Shown here one piece after another: positions 42,335 through 51,107 of a stretch of DNA of 64,000 nt. A program made the position numbers and the translations under genes. The DNA lies in NCBI RefSeq assembly GCF_042679085.1, contig NZ_JBHTLQ010000014.1, positions 23,858 through 87,857 of the forward strand. Reading direction: 5' to 3'. Under the pieces are notes generated by a model that was not told the origin of the DNA, did no database searches, and saw only the letters and a list, made by a program, of their open reading frames with translations. This stretch comes from Phenylobacterium conjunctum. Lineage in GTDB: Bacteria; Pseudomonadota; Alphaproteobacteria; Caulobacterales; Caulobacteraceae. Numbering within the stretch: the first letter of the stretch is position 1; each line of letters begins with the position of its first letter.

Positions 42335-42647
42335 GTCGTCATCAACTCCTGGCCGGGCCCCCTCATCAAGCGAAGCGCGACCTAAATCCGGACCGCGGTC
42401 ACGCCAGACGATGCGTCTGAGTCGGACGGCCCGTCCGCCACGGGGGCGGTGTCTCAAGGTCTTTTATGTGGACGCTTTGCGCGCCTATTCAAGTTGGGTC
42501 GCCCGACACCCTACCCCCGGCTCGCGCGACGAGCGCCCTGCCCCGGCGCCGCAGCGCCCAGACGCCGCAGGTCGAGAGGCCGCAGGTCCAGAGACGAAAA
42601 GACCCCGCGGATCGCTCCGCGGGGCCACATCTCGTCAGGCCTCAGCT
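42335..42647. other. lon-clpX intergenic region
   Basis: This 313-bp stretch holds the clpX terminator (42595-42624) and must hold the lon promoter. A CTTGAGAC sequence on the minus strand (near 42450-42457) resembles the -35 of heat-shock promoters, but no matching -10 is clear. No gene is visible. Confidence 0.5.
42595..42624 (-). terminator. clpX terminator
   Basis: CCCCGCGGA (42603-42611), loop TCGC, TCCGCGGGG (42616-42624). Leftward it is followed by TCTTTTCG. It ends the clpX transcript before lon. Confidence 0.8.
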
Positions 42648-43910
42648 TCAGGCCGCGCCGCCCTTGTCGCGACGCTCGGCGTAGATGATCAGCGGCTGAG
42701 CGCGGCCCTCGACCACCTCGGCGTTGACCACCACTTCTTCGACGCCGTCATAGGTCGGCAGCTCGTACATGGTGTCGAGCAGGATGCCTTCCAGGATCGA
42801 GCGCAGGCCGCGGGCGCCGGTCTTACGCTGGATGGCCTTGCTGGCCACGGCGCGCAGGGCGTCGTCGGTGAAGGTCAGGCCGACATTCTCCATGTCGAAC
42901 AGACGCTGGTACTGCTTCACGAAGGCGTTCTTCGGCTCGGTGAGGATCTTCACCAGGGCCGCGACGTCCAGGTCGTCCAGGGTGGCGATCACCGGCAGAC
43001 GGCCGATGAATTCCGGGATCAGGCCGAAGCGCTGCAGGTCGTCGGGCTCCACCTGGCGGAACACTTCGCCGGTGCGGCGCTCGTCCGGGTCCGAGACCTT
43101 GGCGCCGAAGCCGATCGAGGTGCCCTGACCGCGGGCGGAGATGATCTTCTCCAGGCCAGCGAAGGCGCCGCCGCAGATGAACAGGATGTTGGTGGTGTCG
43201 ACCTGCAGGAATTCCTGCTGGGGATGCTTGCGCCCGCCCTGCGGCGGCACGGAGGCGACAGTGCCTTCCATGATCTTCAGCAGGGCCTGCTGCACGCCTT
43301 CGCCCGACACGTCGCGGGTGATGGACGGGTTGTCGGACTTGCGGCTGATCTTGTCGACTTCGTCGATGTAGACGATGCCGCGCTGGGCGCGTTCGACATT
43401 GTAGTCGGCGGCTTGCAGCAGCTTCAGGATGATGTTTTCGACGTCTTCGCCGACATAACCGGCTTCGGTCAGGGTCGTGGCGTCGGCGACGGTGAACGGC
43501 ACGTCGATGATTCGCGCCAGGGTCTGGGCCAGCAAGGTCTTGCCGGTGCCGGTCGGGCCGATCAGCAGGATGTTCGCCTTGCCCAGCTCGACGTCGTTAT
43601 TCTTCGTCGCGTGGTTCAGGCGCTTGTAGTGATTGTGGACCGCGACCGAGAGGACCTTCTTGGCGTGATCTTGCCCGATCACGTAATCGTCCAGGACCTC
43701 CCGAATTTCCTTCGGAGTGGGCACGCCGTCCTTGGATTTCACGAAGGAGATCTTGTGCTCCTCGCGAATGATATCCATGCACAGCTCCACGCATTCATCA
43801 CAGATGAACACGGTTGGGCCCGCAATCAGCTTGCGAACCTCGTGCTGGCTCTTGCCGCAGAAAGAGCAATACAGGGTGCTCTTGGAATCTCCGCTCGCGG
43901 CCTTGGTCAT
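42648..43910 (-). CDS. clpX: ATP-dependent Clp protease ATP-binding subunit ClpX
   Basis: ClpX is the unfoldase of ClpXP, which in Caulobacter removes CtrA and other cell-cycle regulators. The 420-residue protein has an N-terminal zinc domain with CSFCGKSQ and CDECVELC. Walker A GPTGTGKTLLA, the GYVG pore loop (AGYVGEDVENI), Walker B VYIDEVDKI and the C-terminal IGF-containing loop region (GRLPVIATLDDL upstream) follow. It is divergent from cicA, as in Caulobacter. Confidence 0.97.
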   Translation of the reverse strand: MTKAASGDSKSTLYCSFCGKSQHEVRKLIAGPTVFICDECVELCMDIIREEHKISFVKSKDGVPTPKEIREVLDDYVIGQDHAKKVLSVAVHNHYKRLNHATKNNDVELGKANILLIGPTGTGKTLLAQTLARIIDVPFTVADATTLTEAGYVGEDVENIILKLLQAADYNVERAQRGIVYIDEVDKISRKSDNPSITRDVSGEGVQQALLKIMEGTVASVPPQGGRKHPQQEFLQVDTTNILFICGGAFAGLEKIISARGQGTSIGFGAKVSDPDERRTGEVFRQVEPDDLQRFGLIPEFIGRLPVIATLDDLDVAALVKILTEPKNAFVKQYQRLFDMENVGLTFTDDALRAVASKAIQRKTGARGLRSILEGILLDTMYELPTYDGVEEVVVNAEVVEGRAQPLIIYAERRDKGGAA

Positions 43911-44242
43911 GATCGTGTCTCACTCTTCCGACGGGCGCGACCGGGGGGTCGAACCGTCTCTCCAGGAGGCGTTGCCTGACGCCATCAATGCAGGATACGC
44001 GCCGTGGGTTGTCTAATCCTTGACATTCCCTGATCCGGGCCGGGTTCACAAGCCTTTGGCGCGGTTCAGCGGCATTTGGCACCGGGCCGCCTGATGACGG
44101 GTATGTCCGAATCCCTAGATGGGTGTGACCCGAAACGGGACAAGGGCGCATTCTATCGGGGGACGCCGCCGCGGATCGCGCCGACGCGCCTGGGGCGAGT
44201 CTGGTTGACGGGCCTGCGACGATACGCGCGCTAAGGGGCGAG
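43911..44242. other. Divergent clpX-cicA intergenic region
   Basis: These 332 bp separate two genes read outward and should carry both promoters. On the plus strand TTGACG occurs at 44205-44210, and GCTAAG at 44230-44235 resembles a -10 element, but the spacing (19 nt) is long, so the assignment is weak. No gene is visible. Confidence 0.45.
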
Positions 44243-44911
44243 ATGAGACGCGAGAAGAAGCTGAAGGGCCATGCGGGCCGGCCGTCCGAGTTCCTCGATG
44301 ACCAGATCGAGGACGCCGGCATCGTCGCCTTCGACTTCGACGGCACCATCACCGTGCGTGACAGCTTCACCGAGTTCCTGAAATGGCGGGCCGGGCGCGC
44401 GCGCTACGCCCTGGGCATGGTGCGGCTGGCTCCGGCCGCGATCGCCTATCTGTTTCACCGCAACCGTGGGCGAATCAAGGCGGCGGCGTCCCGTGAGTTC
44501 CTGTCTGGCGCGACCCGCGCAGAACTCGAGGCCCAGGCCAAGACCTTCGCCGAGGAACTGGCCCCCACCCTGCTGCGCGGCGACGCCCTGCAGGCCTGGA
44601 AGCGCTGGCGCACGCGCCGGGCAAAGCTGGTGATTGTCACCGCCTCCCCCGATGTCGTGGTCGCCCCCTTCGCGCGCGGCCTAGGCGCCGACGTCCTGAT
44701 CGCCACGGAACTGGCCTTTGATCTGAACGACCGCGCCACCGGCGGCTTCGCCACGCCGAATTGCCGTGGGCCGGAAAAGGTCCGGCGGCTCAAGGCCATG
44801 TTCGGCGACGACCTGATGCTGAAGGCGGCCTATGGCGACACCAGCGGCGACCGCGAGATGCTGAGGATCGCCGACCACCGCGGCTACCGCGTCTTCAAGT
44901 CGCGGCCCTGA
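44243..44911 (+). CDS. cicA: HAD-IB family phosphatase CicA
   Basis: This is a haloacid-dehalogenase-type phosphatase of 222 residues. Motif I is AFDFDGTITV (nucleophile Asp), motif II IVTASPD, motif III the lysine in LMLKAAYGD, and motif IV GDTSGDREML; the cap between I and II is helical. In Caulobacter, cicA lies between clpP and clpX and disturbs morphology and division when overexpressed. Its substrate is not known to me. The start at ATG 44243 has GGGGCGAG before it. Confidence 0.9.
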   Translation: MRREKKLKGHAGRPSEFLDDQIEDAGIVAFDFDGTITVRDSFTEFLKWRAGRARYALGMVRLAPAAIAYLFHRNRGRIKAAASREFLSGATRAELEAQAKTFAEELAPTLLRGDALQAWKRWRTRRAKLVIVTASPDVVVAPFARGLGADVLIATELAFDLNDRATGGFATPNCRGPEKVRRLKAMFGDDLMLKAAYGDTSGDREMLRIADHRGYRVFKSRP

Positions 44912-44912
44912 C

Positions 44913-45311
44913 GTGGCCCGCCTACGGTTCAGGGTCGAGAAGCTGATCCGCGACCACCTGCCGCAGATCATGCGCGACCAGGGCCTCTCCGTGTTCGAAC
45001 GCCAGCTGTCGGATGCGGACTTCGACGCCGCCCTGCGCGCCAAGCTGGCCGAGGAAGCCGCCGAGGTCGCCGCCTCCAAGGACCGCGAGGACCTGGCCTG
45101 GGAGTTGGCCGACCTGAGCGAGGTGATCCAGGCCCTGGCGAACCTGCACGGCCTGACCCGCGAAGATATTGAGACCCGACGCATCGCCAAGCGCGCCGAG
45201 CGCGGCGGCTTCGACCAGCGCATCTACAACGCCGCGGTCGAGGCCGATGAAGGTTTGCCCGCCGCCGACTACTATCTGGCCCGCCCCGATCAGTATCCTC
45301 GCCAGCCATGA
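44913..45311 (+). CDS. MazG-like nucleoside triphosphate pyrophosphohydrolase
   Basis: The 132-residue protein belongs to the all-alpha NTP pyrophosphatase (MazG/PRA-PH) group. It has KLIRDHLPQIMRDQGL at the N-terminus, matching the KLVRDKIPE motif of that group, and the metal motif EExxE...ExxD in LAEEAAEVA...WELADLSEV. These enzymes cleave NTPs or dNTPs to the monophosphate and pyrophosphate, often as house-cleaning. The start is GTG 44913, one base after the cicA stop, so it forms an operon with cicA. The exact substrate cannot be told. Confidence 0.85.
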   Translation: MARLRFRVEKLIRDHLPQIMRDQGLSVFERQLSDADFDAALRAKLAEEAAEVAASKDREDLAWELADLSEVIQALANLHGLTREDIETRRIAKRAERGGFDQRIYNAAVEADEGLPAADYYLARPDQYPRQP

Positions 45312-45559
45312 AGCACGCCGGTCCCGCCGCCCTCGACGCCCTGGAGCCTCTATTGGCGCGGCTGCGGACCCTGCCCGGCCTCAAGGAAAAGAGCCGGGGG
45401 ATCTTCTATCTGAAGTCCAAGGCCTTCCTGCATTTTCACGAGGATCCGGCCGGCCTGTTCGCCGACCTGCGCGAGGACAGCGACTTCACCCGCTACGAGG
45501 TCACCAGCTCTGAGGGGCAGGAAGCCCTGTTCGCCGCTACCCTGCGCCGGCTGAGCTAG
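45308..45559 (+). CDS. Conserved small protein, function unknown
   Basis: This 83-residue protein has the striking motif RLRTLPGLKEKSRGIFYLKS, then KAFLHFHEDPAGLFADLRED. I recall similar proteins in actinobacteria and alphaproteobacteria but no known function. Its ATG overlaps the stop of the pyrophosphohydrolase (ATGA), so it is coupled to it. Its last 23 nt overlap the end of the gene on the other strand. It looks globular, with no signal or membrane helix. Confidence 0.8.
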   Translation: MKHAGPAALDALEPLLARLRTLPGLKEKSRGIFYLKSKAFLHFHEDPAGLFADLREDSDFTRYEVTSSEGQEALFAATLRRLS

Positions 45560-46103
45560 GCCTGGCGCTCCAGGGCTCCAAGGTCCCGACCACCGACCAG
45601 GCGAGGTCATCGCGGATCGCCGCCAGGACGCCGGCCGAAATCTCGGCCTGGGTGTTCCATCGCGCGCCCTGCCCTGTCAGCCGGAAGCCCAGGACCACCT
45701 GACGCAGCCGGCAGGTTTCCAGCCCTTCAGCCACAGCGGCGGCGCGCGCCAAGCGGTCGGGGTGATCCGGATCGCCCACAGCGCTGCCCAGCACCTGGAT
45801 CAGCCGCCCGGGTCGCCCCGGCGCGCCCACAGCCTCAGCGAGCCGCCTGGGCGCGGCGATCTTCAAGGTCCGGAACCAGGCCACGGCCAGATCGACAGGA
45901 CCGGAGGCGGCGACGGCCCGGTCCAGGGCGGCGGCGAAGGCCTCATCATCCATGTAGTCGGCGTCATAGCCAGTCACGCCCGGCCGCCCGGCTTGCGACG
46001 CCTGGCGTGACAAAAGCGAAAGGCGCCCACCCTCCCGGGCGAGCGCCTCCACCATATCCGACAGCATGCCGGTTCCGCCCACCACCAGGATGTGCGGCCC
46101 CAT
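45537..46103 (-). CDS. NAD(P)-binding short-chain dehydrogenase-like protein
   Basis: This 188-residue Rossmann-fold protein begins MGPHILVVGGTGMLSDMVEAL with the GGTGMLS dinucleotide-binding loop. It continues through YDADYMDDEAFAAALDRAV and LAVAWFRTLKIAAP to a short C-terminal part. It lacks the usual YxxxK catalytic pair, so it may bind a nucleotide without classical SDR catalysis. It lies 6 nt after clpP and is probably co-transcribed with it. It overlaps the convergent gene by 23 nt at the 3' end. Confidence 0.8.
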   Translation of the reverse strand: MGPHILVVGGTGMLSDMVEALAREGGRLSLLSRQASQAGRPGVTGYDADYMDDEAFAAALDRAVAASGPVDLAVAWFRTLKIAAPRRLAEAVGAPGRPGRLIQVLGSAVGDPDHPDRLARAAAVAEGLETCRLRQVVLGFRLTGQGARWNTQAEISAGVLAAIRDDLAWSVVGTLEPWSARPSSAGAG

Positions 46104-46109
46104 CTATGA

Positions 46110-46724
46110 TCAGTCGTCGGCGCGCTTCTCGATGACCTGGTCGACCAGGCCCCAGGCCTTGGCTTCTTCCGGGGTCATGAAGGTGTCCTGGTCGAGCTTT
46201 TCCTCGACCTCTTCATAGGTGCGGCCGGTGTGACGGGCGTAGATCTCGTTCAGACGGCGCTTGGTCTTGATGATGTCCTCGGCGTGACGCTCGATGTCCG
46301 AGGCCTTGCCCGAGTAACCGCCCGAGGGCTGGTGCACCATGATGCGCGCATTCGGCAGGGAGATCCGCTGGCCGGGCTCGCCGGCCATCAGCAGGAAGGA
46401 GCCCATCGAGGCGGCCATGCCCATGCACAGGGTCACGACCGGGCACTTCACGTACTGCATGGTGTCGTAGATCGCGAGACCAGAGGTCACCACCCCGCCA
46501 GGCGAGTTGATGTACATCTGGATCTCCTTCTTCGGGTTCTCCGCTTCCAGGTACAGCAGCTGGGCGCAGATCAGCGCCGACATGCCGTCCTCGACGGGAC
46601 CGTTCAGGAAGATCACCCGCTCCTTGAGCAGGCGCGAGAAGATGTCGAAGGCGCGCTCGCCGCGGCTGGTCTGCTCCACAACCATGGGCACGAGGTTCAG
46701 CGCGGTGATTTGCGGGTCACGCAT
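46110..46724 (-). CDS. clpP: ATP-dependent Clp protease proteolytic subunit
   Basis: ClpP is the serine protease barrel served by ClpX and ClpA. The start taken is ATG 46724 (MRDPQITALNLVPMVVEQTS), giving 204 residues, which aligns with known ClpP; an ATG six codons upstream (MKGFLS) is also possible, and neither has a strong ribosome binding site. The catalytic serine is in CMGMAASMGSFLL and the histidine in MVHQPSGG; the aspartate follows in the EEKLDQDTFM region. Order clpX-cicA-clpP-tig is as in Caulobacter. Confidence 0.94.
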   Translation of the reverse strand: MRDPQITALNLVPMVVEQTSRGERAFDIFSRLLKERVIFLNGPVEDGMSALICAQLLYLEAENPKKEIQMYINSPGGVVTSGLAIYDTMQYVKCPVVTLCMGMAASMGSFLLMAGEPGQRISLPNARIMVHQPSGGYSGKASDIERHAEDIIKTKRRLNEIYARHTGRTYEEVEEKLDQDTFMTPEEAKAWGLVDQVIEKRADD

Positions 46725-46831
46725 GGAAAGGAAGCCCTTCATCGAATTTGGGCGACCCGAGAACGGAGTCGCGACTGTCCCTCCCGATATCGCGTGCGGA
46801 GGGGCGGGTTGCAAGGTGACCTATAGTCCTA

Positions 46832-46863
46832 AAGAAAATCCCTCCCCGTCGCCGGGGAGGGAT
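46832..46863 (-). terminator. tig terminator
   Basis: ATCCCTCCCC (46838-46847) pairs with GGGGAGGGAT (46854-46863) around a six-base GTCGCC loop. Leftward it is followed by TTTCTTT. It is a textbook intrinsic terminator between tig and clpP, so clpP has its own promoter. Confidence 0.85.
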
Positions 46864-46904
46864 CACTTATCTCCAGGGCGCCGCCGAAGCGGCCCCGGTC
46901 AGCC

Positions 46905-48263
46905 TTAGGCGCCGTAGCCGGCCGGCATGTCGTCTTCCTTCATCAGGTCTTCCTTGGAGACCTTCTCGTCGGAGACCTGGGCCTGGCCGAGGATCAGGTC
47001 GACGACCTTGTCCTCGAAGATCGGCGCGCGCAGCTGGGCCTGGGCCTGGGCGTTCTGGCGGAAGAAGTCGAAGATCTGCTGGGCTTGCGGGCCATAGCGC
47101 ATGGCTTCGGCGCGCATGGCCTCGGCCAGCTCCTGGTCGGTCACCTGCACCTGGTTCACGCGGCCGATCTCGGCCAGCACCAGGCCCAGGCGCACGCGGC
47201 GCTCGGCGATCTTGCGGTATTCGGTCTGCAGGGTTTCGTCCGACTTCTCGGCGTCTTCCGGCGGCAGGCTGCCGGCTTCCTTGTCCTGCTGGACCTGGGC
47301 CCAGATCTGGCCGAACTCGGCCTCGACCATCTTGGGCGGCAGCGGGAAGTCGTGCTTTTCGTCCAGGACGTCCAGCAGGGCGCGCTTCAGCTTGAAGCGC
47401 GAGGCGCCGGCGTACTGGCTTTCCAGGTTGGCCTTGAGCAGCTCCTTCAGCTTGTCCAGGCCTTCCAAGCCCAGGCGTTGGGCCAGCTCGTCATTGGCTT
47501 CGGAATCGACCGGAGCCTTCACTTCCTTGACGGTCGTGGTGAACTCGGCGGCCTTACCGGCCAGGTGAGCGGCCTGGTACTGCTCGGGGAAGCTGACCTT
47601 CACCAGCACTTCGTCGCCCGGCTTGGCGCCGACCAGCTGCTCTTCAAAGCCAGGGATGAACTGGCCGGACCCCAGCACCAGCTCGGTGTCGGTGGCCGAG
47701 CCGCCTTCGAAGGCTTCACCGTCCACGCGGCCGACGAAGTCGATGACGACCATGTCGCCGTCCTTGGCCTTGGTCGACTTGCCCTTACGGGGCTCGTAGG
47801 TGCGGTTCTGCTTGGCCAGTTCGGCGACGGCCTCGTCGACTTCGGCGTCGGAGGGCTCGTAGACCGGACGGGTCAGGGAGACCTTGCTCATATCGGCCGG
47901 TTCGAATTCCGGCATGATCTCGACGGCCAGTTCGAACGACAGGTCGGCCTTGCCGTCCACCACCGCCTGGATGTCGCCTTCCGGCTTCAGATCCGGATCG
48001 CCGGCCGGGCGGATATTGTTGTCTTCGAAGACCTTCTGGGTGGTCTCGTTGATGGCCTGCTCGACCACTTCGCTCATCAGCGACTTGCCGAACATGCGCT
48101 TGACGTGGGCCGGCGGCACCTTGCCAGGACGGAAGCCCTTGATGCTGAGAGTCGGCGTGATCTCGGCGATCCGCGCCTCCAGACGTTCGGTCAGGTCCGC
48201 GAGCGGGACAGTCACGCCATAGACGCGGCTCAGGCCTTCGCCAGACTTTTCAACGATCTGCAT
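46905..48263 (-). CDS. tig: Trigger factor
   Basis: This is the ribosome-bound chaperone with peptidyl-prolyl isomerase activity. About 452 residues: N-terminal ribosome-binding domain with the signature GFRPGKVPPAHV, a central FKBP-type domain (DGDMVVIDFVGRVDGEAFEGG, about 165-250), and a long helical C-terminal domain. The start is probably ATG 48263 (MQIVEKSGEGLSRV); an ATG two codons upstream (48269) cannot be excluded. The C-terminus ends MPAGYGA. Confidence 0.95.
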   Translation of the reverse strand: MQIVEKSGEGLSRVYGVTVPLADLTERLEARIAEITPTLSIKGFRPGKVPPAHVKRMFGKSLMSEVVEQAINETTQKVFEDNNIRPAGDPDLKPEGDIQAVVDGKADLSFELAVEIMPEFEPADMSKVSLTRPVYEPSDAEVDEAVAELAKQNRTYEPRKGKSTKAKDGDMVVIDFVGRVDGEAFEGGSATDTELVLGSGQFIPGFEEQLVGAKPGDEVLVKVSFPEQYQAAHLAGKAAEFTTTVKEVKAPVDSEANDELAQRLGLEGLDKLKELLKANLESQYAGASRFKLKRALLDVLDEKHDFPLPPKMVEAEFGQIWAQVQQDKEAGSLPPEDAEKSDETLQTEYRKIAERRVRLGLVLAEIGRVNQVQVTDQELAEAMRAEAMRYGPQAQQIFDFFRQNAQAQAQLRAPIFEDKVVDLILGQAQVSDEKVSKEDLMKEDDMPAGYGA

Positions 48264-48436
48264 CGACATTCTTGGATTTCCCGGACCCGGCGGCTACGCG
48301 CCGTCTCGACGTCCGCCTTCGGCTGAAAAAGGTGAGCGCCGCCAGGGGTCTGGCGGCGAGCGGGCGCTCTTATGTCATGCACCCCGCGCCGGGCCAAGCC
48401 CCAAGCCGCAAAGACCAGCGCCCTTGAGCGGCTGGT

Positions 48437-48521
48437 TGGTGCGGGCGAGAGGACTCGAACCTCCACGCCTCGCGGCGCTGGAACCTAAATCCAGTGCGTC
48501 TACCAGTTCCGCCACGCCCGC
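48437..48521 (-). tRNA. tRNA-Leu (anticodon TAG)
   Basis: The 85-nt class II tRNA on the minus strand starts GCGGGCGTGGCGGAACTGG. The acceptor GCGGGCG pairs with CGCCCGC, the anticodon loop is GATTTAGGT, and a variable arm with GCCGCGAGGCG follows. The T-arm has GGTTCGAGTCC, and CCA is encoded at 48437-48439. TAG reads CUA/CUN leucine codons. Confidence 0.94.
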
Positions 48522-48568
48522 ACTTGCGCCCCGCATCGGCTGAACCAGCGCTCGCGTCAAGAGGCGCT

Positions 48569-50026
48569 TCAGCCCCGGGCGGCGTCGTACAGTCGGCGCA
48601 GGATCGCCGGGGCCAGGCCCGGCAGGTCCTCTGCGATCAGGCCTGGGCCGTGCAGGTCGGCGGCCTCGGAGTGAATCCAGGTGGCGGCGCAGGCGGCGTC
48701 GAAACTGTCCATGCCCTGGGCGATCAGCGAGGCGATGAAGCCCGCCAGCACATCGCCCGAGCCGGCGGTGGCGAGCCAGGGCGAACCGTTGGAGGCGACG
48801 GCGGCGCGACCGTCCGGCGCGGCGACCACGGTGTCCGGCCCCTTCAAGAGGACGATGGCGTCCGCCTTGGCGGCCGCACGCCGCGCGGCGGTGATCCGTT
48901 CGGGCGAGGCCTTCAACAGCCCAGGGAACAGCCGCTCGAACTCGCCGGGGTGCGGGGTCAGCACATCGTCCACATCGAGCACCGAGAACAGCTCCTCGGG
49001 ATCGTCCTTGAAGATGGTGATGGCGTCGGCGTCGATCACCAGGGCCGCGCCAGTGCGGGCCAGGGCCAGCACATTCAAGAGGGTGCTCTCGGTGACCCCC
49101 GCGGCGGGCCCGATGACCGCGGCGTCGACCTCCGCCGCCAGCTGTTCCAGCTCCGCCTCGGTCTCGAAGGGCCTGAGCATCACCGCTTCAAGGTGAGCGG
49201 CGTTGACCCGCAGCGCATCCGGCGGCGACAGGATGGTGACCAGTCCCGCGCCCAGACGTAGCCCCGCGCGGGCGGAAAGCCGCGCCGCGCCGGTGTTCCA
49301 GGCGTCCCCGCTGACCACCACCATGCGGCCGCGGGCATGCTTGTGCGACTGAGCGGACGGCCAGGGAAACGCCGACAGCCAGGCGTCGGGCGCATTCTCC
49401 ACCAGCCCGCCGCCGGGAGCCGTGAGGCCGATATCGGCCACCACCACCTCGCCGCAACGGCTCTGGCCCGGTTCCAGCACATGGGCCGGCTTCTTGGCGT
49501 GGAAGGTGACGGTCAGGCCGGCCCAGAAGGCCGCGTCACCCAGGGGCTTTCCTGTGTCCCCGGCCAGGCCGCTGGGGACATCGATGGCCACGACCTGGAG
49601 CGGACGCGCCTCCGAACTGCGCGCCAGTCGGGCGGCCTCGCCCTCCAGAGGCCGGCTGAGACCCGCCCCGAACAGAGCGTCCACCACCAGGTCCGCCGCG
49701 CGCTCCGACAGGCCAAGCCCGAAGGTCTCCCCGGCCCAGCGGCCGGCGGCGTCCTTCGCATCTTCGGTCACCGGCGGATCCGAGCGCTCCACCCATACCG
49801 ACCAGCCCCGCTCGGCCAACACCTGGGCGCAGACATAGCCGTCGCCGCCGTTGTTGCCCGGACCGCACAGCACGGCGGTCGGCCGGGGGGAAAACCGCTC
49901 GCAGATCGCGTCCGCGACAGCGAGGCCCGCGCGGCGCATCAGCTCCGTCCCGGGCGTCCCGGCCGCGATGGCGGCGCGGTCGGCGGCGGACATTTCAGCG
50001 ACAGTGAAGATCGGACGAGGGGCCAC
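48569..50026 (-). CDS. nnr: Bifunctional NAD(P)H-hydrate repair enzyme (epimerase and dehydratase)
   Basis: This enzyme repairs hydrated NADH and NADPH. The 485 residues join an N-terminal YjeF epimerase domain (about 1-210, with CGPGNNGGDGYVCAQ and VDALFGAGLSRPL) to a C-terminal ribokinase-like dehydratase (about 220-485, with TPHPGEFERLFPG, LLKGPDTVVA and TAGSGDVLAGFIA). It is a normal-length fusion and lies alone, downstream of the histidine phosphatase gene by 19 nt. Confidence 0.95.
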   Translation of the reverse strand: MAPRPIFTVAEMSAADRAAIAAGTPGTELMRRAGLAVADAICERFSPRPTAVLCGPGNNGGDGYVCAQVLAERGWSVWVERSDPPVTEDAKDAAGRWAGETFGLGLSERAADLVVDALFGAGLSRPLEGEAARLARSSEARPLQVVAIDVPSGLAGDTGKPLGDAAFWAGLTVTFHAKKPAHVLEPGQSRCGEVVVADIGLTAPGGGLVENAPDAWLSAFPWPSAQSHKHARGRMVVVSGDAWNTGAARLSARAGLRLGAGLVTILSPPDALRVNAAHLEAVMLRPFETEAELEQLAAEVDAAVIGPAAGVTESTLLNVLALARTGAALVIDADAITIFKDDPEELFSVLDVDDVLTPHPGEFERLFPGLLKASPERITAARRAAAKADAIVLLKGPDTVVAAPDGRAAVASNGSPWLATAGSGDVLAGFIASLIAQGMDSFDAACAATWIHSEAADLHGPGLIAEDLPGLAPAILRRLYDAARG

Positions 50027-50045
50027 GCAGACTCCGGATCGAAAC

Positions 50046-50615
50046 TTAGAGGACGCCCGTCTGGGCTTCGCGACCGGCCTGGACCAGGCTCAGCCCCTGC
50101 CCGTCCGTCTCCAGGACGCTGACCGAGGCGTGATCCGGTCGGAACACCAGCACCCTGGGATCGTCCTGCAGCACTGACATGACAGCATTGATGGCGACGT
50201 AGTGGCTGAACACCGCGGTCCCGGCCCGCGCGGTCAGGGACGCCGCGACCTGGCGACGCCAGGCTTCATAGTCCAGGTCGCCCTGCACATCGGCCCAGCG
50301 CCCCTGGAACACCTCCCGCAGCCACGCGGGACGCGCCTCCTGGGACAGGTTCGCCGGGGTCGGGATCTCGCCGACCGAGGCGTCGATCTCGATCTCGACG
50401 CCCAGGGCGGCGGCGGTGGGCATGGCGGTCTCACGGCAACGGCGCAGGGGCGAGCTGACCACGCGGGTCGGCCTCTCGGCTTCCGGCAAGGACAGAAGGA
50501 AATCCCGGGCCGCCTCGGCCTGGGCCTGGCCCTGGGCGTCGAGGCCCGGATCATCGTCAGCCTCGCCCCAAACGGCGGCGGGCTTGCCATGGCGGATCAG
50601 ATAGAGGCGCGACAT
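50046..50615 (-). CDS. Histidine phosphatase family protein
   Basis: This is a phosphoglycerate-mutase-like protein of 189 residues. The catalytic histidine is in SRLYLIRHGKPA, the second conserved arginine pair is in VVSSPLRRCRETA, and the second histidine is in AVFSHYVAINAV. ATG 50615 is preferred because GAGAAG lies five bases before it; an adjacent ATG at 50618 is possible, and the longer upstream frame has no support. Substrates in this family range from sugars to protein phosphates, so no reaction is named. Confidence 0.9.
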   Translation of the reverse strand: MSRLYLIRHGKPAAVWGEADDDPGLDAQGQAQAEAARDFLLSLPEAERPTRVVSSPLRRCRETAMPTAAALGVEIEIDASVGEIPTPANLSQEARPAWLREVFQGRWADVQGDLDYEAWRRQVAASLTARAGTAVFSHYVAINAVMSVLQDDPRVLVFRPDHASVSVLETDGQGLSLVQAGREAQTGVL

Positions 50616-51107
50616 CATTACTTCTCGTGCGGGCTCATGAAGAGGCCGCGACAATTCCCCGCCGCGCCCGTCAGGTCCACCCCCGCGCAGGTCTTTGCGC
50701 ACAGGCTTGGCCATAATGCCGACAGGCCTCGGCGGTTGCATGACAGAGGTCAATGTCGCGGCGTCCATCTCCGCCGCAATCTTCAGCAGCCGCGGTCTCC
50801 CGCCGCGGCGGCGCGATTGAGACCGATTCACAGGATTGAGCGGGATGAGCGGCATTTCCGGGCGCAGCGGGCACGTAACACCACGCTGTGACACCCGTGG
50901 CGCGGCATATGGCCGACCCGAAACGGGCCTGGAGCGCGTTTTCCTGCATGATCACATCTTGGGCGCCGACTGCACATGTTTTAGACAAACGCAGATTCCC
51001 GGTCACCGGCGCTCGGCTGGCCGCGGACTCCCTCTTGTCCCGGGGAGCGGGAGCGTGCTCGTAGCCCTCACACGCGGGGCGACCTCCGCCAGTAACCAAG
51101 TCGGGCC
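50616..51107. other. Long intergenic region before glnB
   Basis: Between the divergent histidine-phosphatase gene and glnB lie 492 bp with no convincing gene; open frames on both strands have unnatural composition. A small hairpin (CCGCGG ... CCGCGG, 50790-50808) and an AT-richer patch TGTTTTAGACAAACG (near 50978-50992) stand out. I found no clear sigma-54 site. Promoters for glnB and possibly nitrogen-control sites are expected here. Confidence 0.5.

Noticed and set aside
42335..42480. Heat-shock (sigma-32) promoter for lon
   Set aside because: A CTTGAGAC -35-like sequence exists, but no CCCAT-type -10 element at proper spacing.
48375..48560. A 61-codon frame over tRNA-Leu (contains VAELVDALDLGSSA)
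   Set aside because: Another translated-tRNA artefact.
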